Shown here in pieces: positions 8,505-17,308 of a DNA stretch of 64,000 nt. Location: positions 9,372,017-9,436,016 of the forward strand of contig NZ_JQML01000001.1 of assembly GCF_000744705.1 (NCBI RefSeq). The letters run 5' to 3'. A model generated the notes under the pieces. It was not told where the DNA came from and made no database searches. It saw only the letters and a list, made by a program, of their open reading frames with translations. This DNA is from Streptacidiphilus albus JL83 (GTDB lineage Bacteria > Actinomycetota > Actinomycetes > Streptomycetales > Streptomycetaceae). The translations under genes were made by a program, and so were the position numbers. Within the stretch, counting starts at the first letter, position 1, and each line of letters starts with the position of its first letter.

Positions 8505-8824
8505 ACGCCCCTGATCGACGCCCGGGCAGGCCGGAACGACGGCTGTCCACCCGCCGTCGGCTGGTGGACAGCCGCAGCCATGCAGAGTGCGCGGCACCCC
8601 GGGGCCGGACACAGCGGCGTCCTGCGGCCCTGGCGCATCCTTCCTTCGGCCGCCGGAATCCGTCACGGCAAGCGGATCTGAGTACCCGTCACCTGCACAG
8701 TGGAGTGGAGGCGCGTCCGGGTGACGCCGCCGACGGGCCGACGCATCCCCGACGGGGCGGTCGACACGGCAGCTGGTGCAGGGGGCGGACCCGCCGGCGG
8801 CGTCACCACGCACAGCGTCGCTTG
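8505..8824. other. intergenic region between convergent genes
   Basis: I see no coding frame with homology here. The only clear element is the inverted repeat at 8540-8574. Confidence 0.6.
8540..8574. terminator. hairpin terminator
   Basis: Perfect 12-bp inverted repeat (8540-8551 with 8563-8574, 11-nt loop) just after the PPTase gene, with no T-run, as is usual in actinomycetes. Confidence 0.75.
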
Positions 8825-9322
8825 TCAGTGCACGGGCATCGACATGTAGACCGCGCGCCGCCCGTAGGACGCGGGGACGGCCACCTCCCGGTTGGCGCGG
8901 TAGCCGAGGAGCCGCAGCAGGATGTCGGTGCCGCGCACCGCGACCATCGAGATCTGCTCGAATTCCAACTCCGCCGCCCGCGCCTGCAAGTACCGCATGA
9001 ACTCCTCCGCGATCTCCCGGCCGCGCAGTTCCTCGGCGATCACCAGGTCGTGCACGTGCAGGTTGCCCGACTCGAACGCGGTCTCCTCCGCCTCGGCGAG
9101 GTCCGGGCAGCGCAGCGGCGGGTACGGCAGGCTGAGCAGGTAGCCGCGGACCGCGCCGTGCTGCTCCAGCACGAAGCAGGTTCCCGGCGAGCCGAGGGCA
9201 CGGGACTGGAGTGACTCCCGGCCCTCCGACAGGCCGTCGGCCGCGTAGGCGTCGTGTTCCAGCGCGACCACGGCGTCCCAGTCGTCGTCGGTCAGCTGCC
9301 GGATCAGGAACTCCCCGCTCAC
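8825..9322 (-). CDS. GNAT-family N-acetyltransferase
   Basis: The 165-residue GNAT protein has an N-terminal strand FLIRQLTDDDW, a central VHDLVIAEELRGREIAEEFM segment corresponding to the acetyl-CoA pyrophosphate-binding motif A (the usual QRGxG loop appears as LRGREI), and a C-terminal strand with YMSMPVH. It would acetylate an amine using acetyl-CoA. The GTG start overlaps the TGA of the upstream 439-residue gene, indicating coupled translation. The acceptor is unknown; a role in tailoring or self-resistance fits the location. Confidence 0.85.
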   Translation of the reverse strand: MSGEFLIRQLTDDDWDAVVALEHDAYAADGLSEGRESLQSRALGSPGTCFVLEQHGAVRGYLLSLPYPPLRCPDLAEAEETAFESGNLHVHDLVIAEELRGREIAEEFMRYLQARAAELEFEQISMVAVRGTDILLRLLGYRANREVAVPASYGRRAVYMSMPVH

Positions 9323-10638
9323 CCGGCCGCGCCGTCCACGCCGAGGCCCTCCGCGCGGGCGGCGGCGACCATCCCCGCCCAGGCCTCCACCAGCACGGCC
9401 CAGCGCTCGGCGTCCTCCTGGGCCTCGTCCAGGAGCTGCTGGCGCTGCCCGGCCACCACGTCCGCGAGCTCGGTGTACTTGCCGCCCAGCGCGCGGTACG
9501 AGCGGTCCACGACGTCCAGGCAGTGCTCGTTCCCGGCCCGGTCCCAGCCGACGGTGCCCCGCACCAGGTCGAGGATGGGTTCGACCATCAGCCCGTTCTG
9601 CTCGTCCAGCATCCCGCGGCCGAGGTCGATCATCCCGCCGTAGACCGGGTAGAGGTACAGCATCGAGAGCAGGAACTTCACGAACCGCATCTGGTAGGAG
9701 ATGAAGCCGGCGCCGATGCGGCGTTCGGGGGTGTAGTAGTTGACGATGTGCCGCTTGTGGACGACGCCGGGCAGCCGGGCGTGGACCAGGGCGTGCAGCA
9801 GGGCGTAGTCGCTGCCGATGGTCTGGATCGACGGCAGCAGCGGCAGCACCTCGTAGGCCCGGTGGTCCAGGGCGATGTTGCACATGTAGACGTCCCAGAT
9901 GTCCGGCACGCCGAGGACGGAGTCGTCGGCGCCGAACGGCTCGGAGCCGGCGCCCTTGAAGGAGACGTCCACCATCGCGTCCCGGTCCTCGTCCGACCAC
10001 ACCGGCGGCGTCCACAGGCGCACCAGGTCGCGGTAGACGGCCGGGTTCAGCTCCTGGATCTCGCCGATGTCCACGTTGAGTTCGCCGATGAAGGAGCCGC
10101 TGACCAGCATCACCGGCTTGTCCGCGTCGGCGGGGTCGAGCTTGGAGAGGGACACGCCGGCCACCGCCTCGCCGGCCGGTTTGCCGATGGAGAGCAACTC
10201 GTGGTGGATCGGGAACATCTTCCGACCGTCGACGACCTGGAAGTCGAAGTCGTCGTTGCGCAGGTGCGCCGAGGTGCAGCCCAGGGCGGCCGCGGCGAGG
10301 AAGAGCCGGTTGACGCAGGAGCCGTACGCGACGCCCTGCGGGAGCATCAGGTCGAGCAGCAGCTCGGGGTCGGCGGCGCCGGAGCGCTCGGCCACCCCGC
10401 GCAGGAACTCCCGCTGCTGCGCGTTGCCGAGGTGGTGGACGAACACGCCGGGAGTGGGGGTCAGTGAGGCCACCGCGTCCGCGTTCTTCGCGAACTCGGC
10501 GGCTTCGGTGGTGTCGAGGACGAGGAGGTGGACCTCGACCCCGAAGGTCGCGACGGCGTAGGCCGCCTCCTCGGCGAGGTCCACGACAGTGCCGGGGCAG
10601 GCACGCATGGTGGGCAGGGCGAGGCAGACTCGCTGCAT
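9319..10638 (-). CDS. uncharacterised protein, possibly GT-A-like, of a biosynthetic-cluster family
   Basis: The 439-residue soluble protein has an N-terminal Rossmann-like beginning (RVCLALPTMRACPGT), a middle LRNDDFDFQVVDGRKMFPIHHE that resembles the acidic metal/NDP-sugar motif of GT-A enzymes, and several aromatic-rich segments (MLYLYPVYGG). I recall similar proteins annotated as a DUF (possibly DUF6271) in Streptomyces gene clusters, but I am not certain of the number. The start ATG (10638) follows a GGAGAG stretch. It is the first gene of a two-gene operon with the GNAT protein, and its promoter should lie in the 424-bp gap upstream. A sugar- or amino-acid-modifying role is only a guess. 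Confidence 0.6.
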   Translation of the reverse strand: MQRVCLALPTMRACPGTVVDLAEEAAYAVATFGVEVHLLVLDTTEAAEFAKNADAVASLTPTPGVFVHHLGNAQQREFLRGVAERSGAADPELLLDLMLPQGVAYGSCVNRLFLAAAALGCTSAHLRNDDFDFQVVDGRKMFPIHHELLSIGKPAGEAVAGVSLSKLDPADADKPVMLVSGSFIGELNVDIGEIQELNPAVYRDLVRLWTPPVWSDEDRDAMVDVSFKGAGSEPFGADDSVLGVPDIWDVYMCNIALDHRAYEVLPLLPSIQTIGSDYALLHALVHARLPGVVHKRHIVNYYTPERRIGAGFISYQMRFVKFLLSMLYLYPVYGGMIDLGRGMLDEQNGLMVEPILDLVRGTVGWDRAGNEHCLDVVDRSYRALGGKYTELADVVAGQRQQLLDEAQEDAERWAVLVEAWAGMVAAARAEGLGVDGAAG

Positions 10639-11062
10639 AGTGTGGGACTCTCCGTCTGGTCGTCAGGTTCGTTGCATCAGTAGTCAGTTGATCGATGAGA
10701 GGGGGAGGCGCCGGCGGAAGAGCCGGACGGTCGGCGAACCGGGCGTACCCGGCCCGGGCGCGCGTGCGCGGCCCCCGTGCCCACGGCCGCGATCGATCGA
10801 TCGTCAGGTCCGGGTGCGCGTCCGAGGACCAAGGCACGGCAACGCCGCATGCGCCCTCGAAGCTGCCATGATGTAGTCGGGTTGGATGGGCTGGGTGAGT
10901 CCCGGGCGGGCCGGGGAGCGGGGCTCGTGCGGTTGACCTTGCTGCACCACATTGGACTAGACCAAAGTTTGGTGTCAATGAGGTGACTTCAGGGATGGCG
11001 TGGCGCAGGCCGACAGTGCCCAATCGGGCAGGCCTCCCTGCCCGCACCCGGACGCGGGGGAC
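10639..11062. other. regulatory intergenic region
   Basis: It separates two minus-strand units and should contain the promoter of the 439-residue gene. It contains a dre-like site, an overlapping small palindrome and a run of GATC repeats near 10790-10802. Open frames inside it look like chance. Confidence 0.6.
10953..10964. promoter_or_regulatory. dre-like (DasR/HutC-type GntR) operator
   Basis: TGGACTAGACCA matches TGGTCTAGACCA at 11 of 12 positions and is flanked by T and A, extending the palindrome to TTGG-CTAG-CCAA. A second palindrome ACCAAAGTTTGGT (10961-10973) overlaps its right arm. It is 315 bp upstream of the 439-residue gene start and is the second such site in this locus. Confidence 0.5.
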
Positions 11063-13996
11063 TCACCCACCCAGCGTGGCGAGTCGTTCGAACTCGGCCT
11101 GTGCCTCAGCCAGGCAGGCCCGGCCGCGGTCGTCCTGCCCGAGGTCGCACAGGGCATGACCGAGGGCGGTCAGCGCGTTGGCCCTGCGGTGTTCCAGACC
11201 GACCTCCTGGGCGATCGCCAACGCCTGTTCGGCCGCCTCCAACGCCTCGGTCGGCCGTCCGGCGGCCCGGCAGGACTCGGCCAGTCCCACGAGCACACCC
11301 GGCATCCGGTCCCAGGAGCCGAGCGTGCGCAGGGCGCCGAGACACTCCTGGTAGTCCTCGCAGGCCGCCTCGAACAGGCCCAGTCCGTGCAGCGCCGTCG
11401 CCCGGGCGTAGAGCATGTGGACCTGACCGACGAAGTCGCCGAGTTCCTCGAAGGTCGCCAGACTGCGCTCGGCCCGGCGGCGCGCCGACTCCGGCCGGCC
11501 GATGGCGACATCGGCCAGGGCAGCCATCCCCTCGACGAAGGCGTGCGAGGACCGGTTCCCCAGTTCCACGGTCCGGCTGACGGCCTCGTCGCACCAGGCA
11601 GCGACCTCCTCCGCAGCGCAGTGGCCGATGCTGCTCAGCGCGAGTGCGATCAGTGCGGGGGGCAGCAGGGCGGCCTGCCCGGTCTGCCGCGCCAACGCGA
11701 TCACCCGGGTCGCTTCGGCGTGGGCCTGCCGATTGCGCTGCAACTCCCGCTGGGCCCAGAGCAGCGTGTAGCGGGCACGCGCCTCGCTCCGCGGCAGGCC
11801 GGCCGCGCGGGTGGCCTCGGCGATGCGCCCGGCCAGGTCGCACAGCTCCTGCACGGCCATGCCCAGGTCGATCAGTTGGATCAGCACCAGCGTCAGATCC
11901 GCGGCCACCGCCAACGGACCGTCAGGGTCGCGGGAGACCTGCTCGGCCACCGCCAGGACGGCGGGGATCTCCTGCCTGGCCCAGCGCAGTCCGTCGACCG
12001 GTCCGTCGAACCTCCGCTCGGCGACCTCCGACGCCACCAGGTCGGGGAAGGGGTAGCCGGGCCTGACCACTCGGTACAGGCCGGCCACGGTCGCCAGGTA
12101 GTGCCGCAGCAACCGCTCGACGGCGGCCCGCTCGGCGACGGCGCCGTCCTCCTCCTGGACCAGTTGGCGCGCGAACAGCCGCAGCAGGTCGTGGTACTGG
12201 TAGCGGCCCGGGTACGGGCAGGACAGCAGTCCCAGATCGGTCAGTGACTCGGCCAGCCGTTCGGCCACCTGCTCCGGCAGCGCCAGCAGCACTGCGGCGG
12301 CCGCCGACGATATGCCCGGGCCGTCCGGCAGCGCCAGCAGCCGGAACGCGCGGGCGGCCTCGCGGTCGAGCTGGTCGTAGCTGAGCCGGAACGACGCGGC
12401 GACAGCCAGCTCACCGGTCTCCAGTTCGGCCAGACGCCGGCGTTCGGAGGCCAGGCGGGCAACCATGTGCGACAGGTGCCAGGCCGGGCGGGCAGCCAGG
12501 CGGGATGCCGCGGTCCGCACCGCCAGCGGCAGGAAGCCGCAGGCCTCCGCCAGCCGGTGGGCCGCATCGGGCTCGGCGGCCACCCGTGACTCCCCGGCGA
12601 TCGCCGCGAACAGCCGCACCGACTCCTCCAAGGTCAGCGGCTCCAGGCCCACCTGCCGCGTCATCGGCGTCCCCGCCAGATATGCCCTGCTGGTCACCAG
12701 CACCGCGCACGACCGGCTGCCGGGCAGGAGCGGCCCGATCTGGGAGCCGTCGCGGGCGTCGTCCAGCAGTATCAGCACCCGCAGGCCCGCCACCCGGGAC
12801 CGGAACAACGCGGCTCGTTCCGCGGTCCCCTGGGGGATCGCTGCGTCGGCCACGCCCAGCGCGCCGAGGAAGGCGGCCAGCACCTCGCCGGGGTCGGCCG
12901 GAAAGGCACTGGCCCCGCGGAGGTTGATGTACAGCTGACCGTCGGGGTACCGGTCGCACACGGCATGGGCGACATGCACGGCGAGCGTGGACTTGCCCAC
13001 CCCGCCCATGCCGGACACCCCCACCACCGGCATGGCCGGGCCATCAGCGGTCAGGTCGGCGCACATGGCCCGGCCGAGCACGTCCCGGCCGGTGTAGTCG
13101 GCGATGTCGGCGGGCAACTGCGCCGGAGGGAACCAGGAGGAACCGGGCGGCCCGACCCTTGCGCCGCAGGCCGGCACCGGCAGCACGGCCGGCGCGGCCA
13201 GCTTCGGATCGCCCGACAGTATTCCCTGATGGAGCTCGCGCAGGCGTGGCCCCGGGTCGACGCCCAGCTGCTCCATGAGCGCGCGACGGCCGTCGGCGAA
13301 CACCCCCAGCGCCTCGGCCTGCCGTCCGCTGCGCCACAGCGCCAGCATCAGCAGCTCCCGCATCGGCTCCAGCAGGGGATGCTGGTTCACCCAGACGGTC
13401 AGCTCACCGATGACACCTGCGTGCCTCCCCGCCTCCAGCTCCGTCGCCAACCACGTCTGGACGGCAGCCAGTCGCCGTTCGACCAGCCGGGCCCGATGCG
13501 CCTGGGCGAAGGGCCCCGGCAGCCCGGCCAGCGGCTCGCCGTTCCACAGCTCGCACGCCTCCTTGAGCAGCTCGACCGCACCGGGGGTGTCACCCAGGGT
13601 GCGGGCCCGGCCTGCCGCCGCGACCCAGGTCTCGAACACTTCGACGTCCACGGATTCCGCGGCCAGCCGCAACACGTAGCCGCTGCCCGAGGACACCAGA
13701 ACCGTCGGATGCGCCCGGTCCGTCTCCAGCACGCGCCGCAGCCGCGAGACGTAGGTGCGCACGACGGTGACGGCGCGGGCCGGAGGCTCTTCCCACAGGG
13801 CGTCGATGAGCTCGTCGACGGAGACGATCCGGCGCGCCCGGAGCGCCAACGCAGCAAGCATCGCCCGCTGCTGGGGGGGACCGAGATCGAGCTCGGTCTC
13901 TCCCAGCCAAGCCTGCACCGGCCCGAGCAGGCAGAGGCGCAGCTGTCTCCCGCCACCCGGGGTCGACGCACCGTGGGGCTCTCCGATGCCCGTCAC
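11063..13996 (-). CDS. AfsR-like SARP transcriptional activator (SARP-BTAD-NB-ARC-TPR)
   Basis: The 977-residue regulator has, in order, an OmpR-type winged-helix SARP domain (LRLCLLGPVQAW, VRTYVSRLRR), a bacterial transcriptional activation domain (residues ~110-260), an NB-ARC ATPase with Walker A GMGGVGKST and Walker B RVLILLDDARD, a winged-helix section and C-terminal TPR-like helices. Family members bind direct heptamer repeats and activate secondary-metabolite genes, gated by nucleotide binding. The GTG at 13996 is chosen because the SARP domain begins about 20 residues later; a GTG at 14122 would add 42 Arg-rich residues. It likely activates the biosynthetic genes to its left. Confidence 0.92.
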   Translation of the reverse strand: MTGIGEPHGASTPGGGRQLRLCLLGPVQAWLGETELDLGPPQQRAMLAALALRARRIVSVDELIDALWEEPPARAVTVVRTYVSRLRRVLETDRAHPTVLVSSGSGYVLRLAAESVDVEVFETWVAAAGRARTLGDTPGAVELLKEACELWNGEPLAGLPGPFAQAHRARLVERRLAAVQTWLATELEAGRHAGVIGELTVWVNQHPLLEPMRELLMLALWRSGRQAEALGVFADGRRALMEQLGVDPGPRLRELHQGILSGDPKLAAPAVLPVPACGARVGPPGSSWFPPAQLPADIADYTGRDVLGRAMCADLTADGPAMPVVGVSGMGGVGKSTLAVHVAHAVCDRYPDGQLYINLRGASAFPADPGEVLAAFLGALGVADAAIPQGTAERAALFRSRVAGLRVLILLDDARDGSQIGPLLPGSRSCAVLVTSRAYLAGTPMTRQVGLEPLTLEESVRLFAAIAGESRVAAEPDAAHRLAEACGFLPLAVRTAASRLAARPAWHLSHMVARLASERRRLAELETGELAVAASFRLSYDQLDREAARAFRLLALPDGPGISSAAAAVLLALPEQVAERLAESLTDLGLLSCPYPGRYQYHDLLRLFARQLVQEEDGAVAERAAVERLLRHYLATVAGLYRVVRPGYPFPDLVASEVAERRFDGPVDGLRWARQEIPAVLAVAEQVSRDPDGPLAVAADLTLVLIQLIDLGMAVQELCDLAGRIAEATRAAGLPRSEARARYTLLWAQRELQRNRQAHAEATRVIALARQTGQAALLPPALIALALSSIGHCAAEEVAAWCDEAVSRTVELGNRSSHAFVEGMAALADVAIGRPESARRRAERSLATFEELGDFVGQVHMLYARATALHGLGLFEAACEDYQECLGALRTLGSWDRMPGVLVGLAESCRAAGRPTEALEAAEQALAIAQEVGLEHRRANALTALGHALCDLGQDDRGRACLAEAQAEFERLATLGG

Positions 13997-14010
13997 CGCC
14001 AGACGGAAGC

Positions 14011-14045
14011 GCAGCCGGACGGACCGCAGCCGGACGGACCGCAGC
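14011..14045. repeat. tandem 15-bp direct repeat
   Basis: GCAGCCGGACGGACC occurs twice head to tail (14011-14025, 14026-14040) and begins a third time. It sits just upstream of the chosen SARP start. SARPs bind direct repeats, so autoregulation is possible; otherwise it encodes SVRLR twice in the longer frame. Confidence 0.7.
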
Positions 14046-14405
14046 TCCGGGCCCGCCGCATTCCGGTCACCGACGGTGGCGTCGTGTCGGTCACGTGTCC
14101 TCGCGCATTCGATCTGCCGCACGCAGGTACGCGCGGAACCGGCTGTACGACACGGATCGTCCTACCAAGGTGCCGACATTGCAAACTGCGCCCGTCGGAG
14201 CGAGCGCGAACCACCCTCGGCGGCACCACAGGTAGGGTCCCGTCAATCTTTTGTTGATCGGCAGCAGCTAGCTTGCGCCCAACGCGCATGTCAGCCGAGC
14301 CGTCGGCGGACATGGGGAACTCCTGCGGTGCCACCAGCAGCACAGGAGAAGGAATGACGGTGTCGCGTGCGGTCGATGCCTTTGCCGACCGGTCCTGACG
14401 GGGTG

Positions 14406-14425
14406 CTGCCGCCTGGAGGCGGCAG
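14406..14425. promoter_or_regulatory. leader hairpin upstream of LuxR gene
   Basis: CTGCCGCC (14406-14413) pairs perfectly with GGCGGCAG (14418-14425) around a TGGA loop, 36 bases before the LuxR start. It could be an operator, an attenuator or a terminator of upstream transcription. Confidence 0.45.
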
Positions 14426-14461
14426 GTGCACCGTCAGGCGCAAAGAAAGGAACCAAACGCC

Positions 14462-15121
14462 GTGCCGCAGCAGGCCGACGACGTTCGTACGACCCGATCG
14501 ATCCCGGTGGCCATTCATGCCCCGGACCCGCTCTCCCGGGCCGGCGTGGTGAGCTACCTCCGGCCGTGTCCGGAGATATCGCTCGTGGACGGCAACCAGC
14601 AGACCGGAGCCGGGGTGGCGCTGCTGATCGCCGACACCTTCGACCAGACGGCCCTGACGAGGCTGTCCCAACTCGTTCGGGGCGAGAGGACGCGCGTGGT
14701 GCTGGTCCTGGAGCGGATCCAGGAGCCGGAGCTGCTCAATGTCGTCTCGCTCGGTGTGACCACGATCCTGTGGCGCCGCGAGGTGACGGGGGAGCGCTTG
14801 CGCCAAGCCGTCCTCACCGCCGACCGGGGACACGGCGACCTTCCCCCCGACCTGCTGGGGAAACTGATCGGATGCATGGGCCGCCACCGGTGGGGCGAAG
14901 GCCCGGCGCAGGAGAGTACCTCCGCCGACTTCGGCCTGGAGCCGCGCGAGGTCGACGTACTGCGGCTGGTGGCCGACGGTATGGACACCGGGGAGATAGC
15001 GGTCAAGCTCCTGTACTCGGAGCGGACGATCAAGAACATCCTGCACACCGTGACGACACGGTTCAAGTTGCGCAACCGTGCCCATGCGGTGGCCTACGCA
15101 CTGCGCGAGGGCTACATCTAG
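14462..15121 (+). CDS. LuxR-family (NarL/FixJ-like) transcriptional regulator, atypical receiver
   Basis: The 219-residue regulator has an N-terminal receiver-like domain (PVAIHAPDPLSRAGVVSYL...) and a C-terminal LuxR helix-turn-helix (LEPREVDVLRLVADGMDTGEIAVKLL, then SERTIKNILHTVTTRF, split here). The aspartate pocket of the receiver is poorly conserved, as in pathway-specific atypical response regulators. The GTG start is preceded by AAAGGAA. It is divergent from the SARP and likely works with it to control the locus. Confidence 0.88.
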   Translation: MPQQADDVRTTRSIPVAIHAPDPLSRAGVVSYLRPCPEISLVDGNQQTGAGVALLIADTFDQTALTRLSQLVRGERTRVVLVLERIQEPELLNVVSLGVTTILWRREVTGERLRQAVLTADRGHGDLPPDLLGKLIGCMGRHRWGEGPAQESTSADFGLEPREVDVLRLVADGMDTGEIAVKLLYSERTIKNILHTVTTRFKLRNRAHAVAYALREGYI

Positions 15122-15208
15122 CACTGGCGGGTCCGGCTGTGCGCCGACCTGACGTGCAGTGCTCCGGAGCCGACCCGGCTTTCAACCCCTCCTTGCAGCA
15201 TTCGGGCT

Positions 15209-15231
15209 GATCGGGGCCTCGTGCCCCGATC
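15209..15231. terminator. terminator after LuxR gene
   Basis: A 9-bp perfect stem GATCGGGGC/GCCCCGATC with a 5-nt loop lies 88 bp after the LuxR stop. Confidence 0.7.
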
Positions 15232-15306
15232 GGTCCCGATCCGCTCTCTCCGCCGCCGACCATGGTTCGGCTGCGGCACGGACGGCGGAGCATCGCTGTG
15301 GCAGGG

Positions 15307-15345
15307 TCGGCCCCGGTCTCCCGCTGGTGGGCAGGGGCCGGGGCC
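15307..15345. terminator. terminator for the MerR-VOC operon
   Basis: CGGCCCCGG pairs with CCGGGGCCG (15307-15315, 15337-15345), 44 bp beyond the last VOC gene read on the minus strand. Confidence 0.6.
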
Positions 15346-15389
15346 GTTGTGGGGAGGTCAGGAGAACTACTGCAGTTGCACCGCCGCGA

Positions 15390-15764
15390 CTACGCAGGCT
15401 GCGATGTCACCAGGTCGAATTCGTTGCCCTCCGGGTCTGCGAACGTGGTCCACCGCAACGAGGGCTTCTCGAAGTCGCCCAGGGACTCGGCGCCGAGGCC
15501 GATCAGCCGCAGCGACTCGGTCTCGAACCGGTCGGTGCGCAGGGCCAGGCGCAGCCGATTCCTGACGGGCTTGAGCTCCGGGTCATGGTGGAGGGTGATC
15601 TTCGGCCCGCCGGCGGGGTCGGTGGCGTCGATCGCCGCGTATGCGGGGGTCGCGCCCGGGTTGACCGGCCGGCCGAGGACTCGTGCCCAGAAGTCCGCCA
15701 GGGCGACGGGGTCGGCGCAGTTGATGCTCAGAGCCGCGATGCTCAGGTGCACCGGAGTGCTCAT
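15390..15764 (-). CDS. VOC-superfamily (glyoxalase-like) protein
   Basis: The 124-residue protein of the vicinal-oxygen-chelate fold starts LSIAALSINCADPVALADFW and ends with the family signature WTTFADPEGNEFDLV. Such proteins are small dioxygenase/glyoxalase-like or drug-binding proteins. The ATG has a strong GAAAGGA site, which fixes the start. It is the third gene of a MerR-VOC-VOC operon and is about half identical in its C-terminal signature to its neighbour, suggesting an old duplication. The substrate is unknown. Confidence 0.85.
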   Translation of the reverse strand: MSTPVHLSIAALSINCADPVALADFWARVLGRPVNPGATPAYAAIDATDPAGGPKITLHHDPELKPVRNRLRLALRTDRFETESLRLIGLGAESLGDFEKPSLRWTTFADPEGNEFDLVTSQPA

Positions 15765-15829
15765 GCCTGTTTCCTTTCGACGGGTTCGTTCATGAGGGTC
15801 GATCAACTTCGCTCGCTGATGACGTGCTG

Positions 15830-16192
15830 TCACGCCGCCTCGGCGGCCACGTCGAATTCGTTGCCCTCCGGATCCAGCAGCGTGGTCCAGCGCACGCTGC
15901 CCGACTTGAGGTCCGCCTTCCAGGTCGCGCCGAGGCCGACCAGCCGCTCGACCTCCGCCTCGAGGTCCGGGGCCACCAGGTCGGGGTGCACCCGGTTCTT
16001 CGCGGACCTGCCCTCGGGAACCTGCGCGAAGAACCAGTGCGGCTCGGGTCGGCCGGGGTCCTGCAGCCCGATGGAGGCGAATTCCTCGACGGCGCCGGGA
16101 TCCAACTCCCGGCCGAGTGCCTGGGCCCAGAATCCGCCGAGCGCGGCGGCGTCCGCGCAGTCGAAGGTCAATGCCTGCAGACGGATCGTCAT
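15830..16192 (-). CDS. VOC-superfamily (glyoxalase-like) protein
   Basis: The 120-residue VOC protein begins MTIRLQALTFDCADAAALGG and ends with WTTLLDPEGNEFDVA. Its ATG overlaps the TGA of the MerR gene (ATGA) and has an AAAGGA site inside that gene's end, so translation is coupled. The segment HWFFAQVPEGRSAKNRVHPD is typical of the 'glyoxalase-like' subgroup. Together with the second VOC protein it may bind or modify the same compound that the MerR regulator senses; this is inferred from context. Confidence 0.87.
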   Translation of the reverse strand: MTIRLQALTFDCADAAALGGFWAQALGRELDPGAVEEFASIGLQDPGRPEPHWFFAQVPEGRSAKNRVHPDLVAPDLEAEVERLVGLGATWKADLKSGSVRWTTLLDPEGNEFDVAAEAA

Positions 16193-17016
16193 GATTCCTT
16201 TTGTCCTCTCGTGGAGAGCACCGGCCAGCACAGCTCAGTGACCAGTGCCTGTTCGTCATCGGTGTCAAACCGGCTCACCAGGTAGTTCTCCCGGATCGCC
16301 GTGCGTTCGCGCGAGCCCAGCCCTCGTTCGGCGACGAAACTGCCCAGTGCGGTGTAGGTCCGGTCGAGTTCGCCGAGCGAGCCGCGATGCACTGCCACCG
16401 CAACCGGCCCCTCGGCCCCGATCGGACAGCTGTGACCGGCGGACGCGCTCAGTGGAATGAAGGCGGTGACCTCGCCGATGTGCGATTCGAAGAACTCCGC
16501 GCTGTAGACCGCGCCGTCCGGGCCGGCGCGCAGATCGCTGTCCGAGCCGAGTTCCCGGCGTAGGTCCGCGAGCGTGTCGGGCAGCCACTGGAAGGCCTCG
16601 TCCCAGGCCACCCGCGCGCTGACCAGGAGGGCCGAGGCGCCGGCCAGGGTGCGGAAGGCGACGTCCAGCGCGGGTGATCCACCGCCTTCCAGCAGTTGCC
16701 GCAGCGAGGCCACCGCTGTTCTGGTCTGCTCCAGTTGGCGCTCCATGCTGCGTAGGTGACCGGCGATGACCTCCTCGCGCACCGTCGGATCGGTCGCGGT
16801 CAGCACGACCTTGACCTGGTCCAGCGGCATCCCGAGATCCCGGAAGCGCCGGATGAGCTGGGCCGTAGGGGCCTGGGCCGTGGCATAGAACCGGTATCCA
16901 CTGCCCGGGTCGATCCGCGCGGGGCACAGCAGGCCCAGATCGTGGTAGTGACGAAGGGCCTTGACACTGACATGGGTCATCCGGGAGAACTCCCCGATGC
17001 TCAGCAAAGCAGCCAC
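16189..17016 (-). CDS. MerR-family multidrug-sensing regulator (BmrR/BltR type)
   Basis: The 275-residue regulator has an N-terminal MerR helix-turn-helix (LLSIGEFSRMTHVSVKALR, HYHDLGLL, GYRFY), a dimerisation coiled coil (about 75-115) and a C-terminal GyrI-like ligand-binding domain (about 120-270). MerR activators bind promoters with an overlong 19-20 bp spacer. Its own promoter region has exactly such an element at 17166-17197, and an almost identical one precedes the exported protein gene upstream, so both are probably its targets. Confidence 0.92.
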   Translation of the reverse strand: MAALLSIGEFSRMTHVSVKALRHYHDLGLLCPARIDPGSGYRFYATAQAPTAQLIRRFRDLGMPLDQVKVVLTATDPTVREEVIAGHLRSMERQLEQTRTAVASLRQLLEGGGSPALDVAFRTLAGASALLVSARVAWDEAFQWLPDTLADLRRELGSDSDLRAGPDGAVYSAEFFESHIGEVTAFIPLSASAGHSCPIGAEGPVAVAVHRGSLGELDRTYTALGSFVAERGLGSRERTAIRENYLVSRFDTDDEQALVTELCWPVLSTRGQKES

Positions 17017-17165
17017 CAGTTCACTCCTCCGTCCCGGCGGGCGTCCCAGGGCGCGCGACGCCCGCCGGGACCTCCCCGCCTGCCGGGGCCGCAGCCATGG
17101 CGGCCCGTACCTCCAGGGCGCACTTCACGGAAACTCCTTCCAGGTGTCTTCCAACCGGTGCACAC

Positions 17166-17197
17166 GACTCTCGTCCCTCCCCCTACAGGAGAGTCAA
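17166..17197 (-). promoter_or_regulatory. MerR-type promoter/operator 1
   Basis: Read on the minus strand this is TTGACT followed by a 19-base spacer and GAGAGT. The dyad GACTCTC...GAGAGTC (17166-17172, 17189-17195) covers the spacer. It drives the MerR-VOC-VOC operon, about 145 bp upstream of the MerR start. It matches the second site at all but three positions over 36 bases. Confidence 0.75.
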
Positions 17198-17308
17198 CAC
17201 GTGATCAACCCCGTGCCGCCAACTGCGACAGGACCACCGAGTCCAAGTCGCCGACCTCGACGACGACCGGGACACGAGCCTTGCCGCAGGCCCTGCCGCC
17301 CACGAGGG

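Larger units (their letters stand above)
13997..14461. other. divergent promoter region between SARP and LuxR genes
   Basis: This region carries the tandem 15-bp repeat and the GC hairpin listed separately. I see no recognisable coding sequence apart from the possible N-terminal extension of the SARP gene. Confidence 0.6.

Noticed and set aside
8009-9214. A 401-residue plus-strand frame
   Set aside because: It runs antisense to the GNAT gene and out of frame with the PPTase; low-complexity Arg/Pro composition.
10677-10952. A 91-residue frame in the gap before the 439-residue gene
   Set aside because: No ribosome site, composition typical of non-coding GC-rich DNA, and no recognisable homology.
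8825-11047. A 740-residue minus-strand frame that includes the GNAT protein
   Set aside because: Only the last 165 residues are a real protein, with a GTG overlapping the upstream stop. The rest is a shadow of the 439-residue gene.
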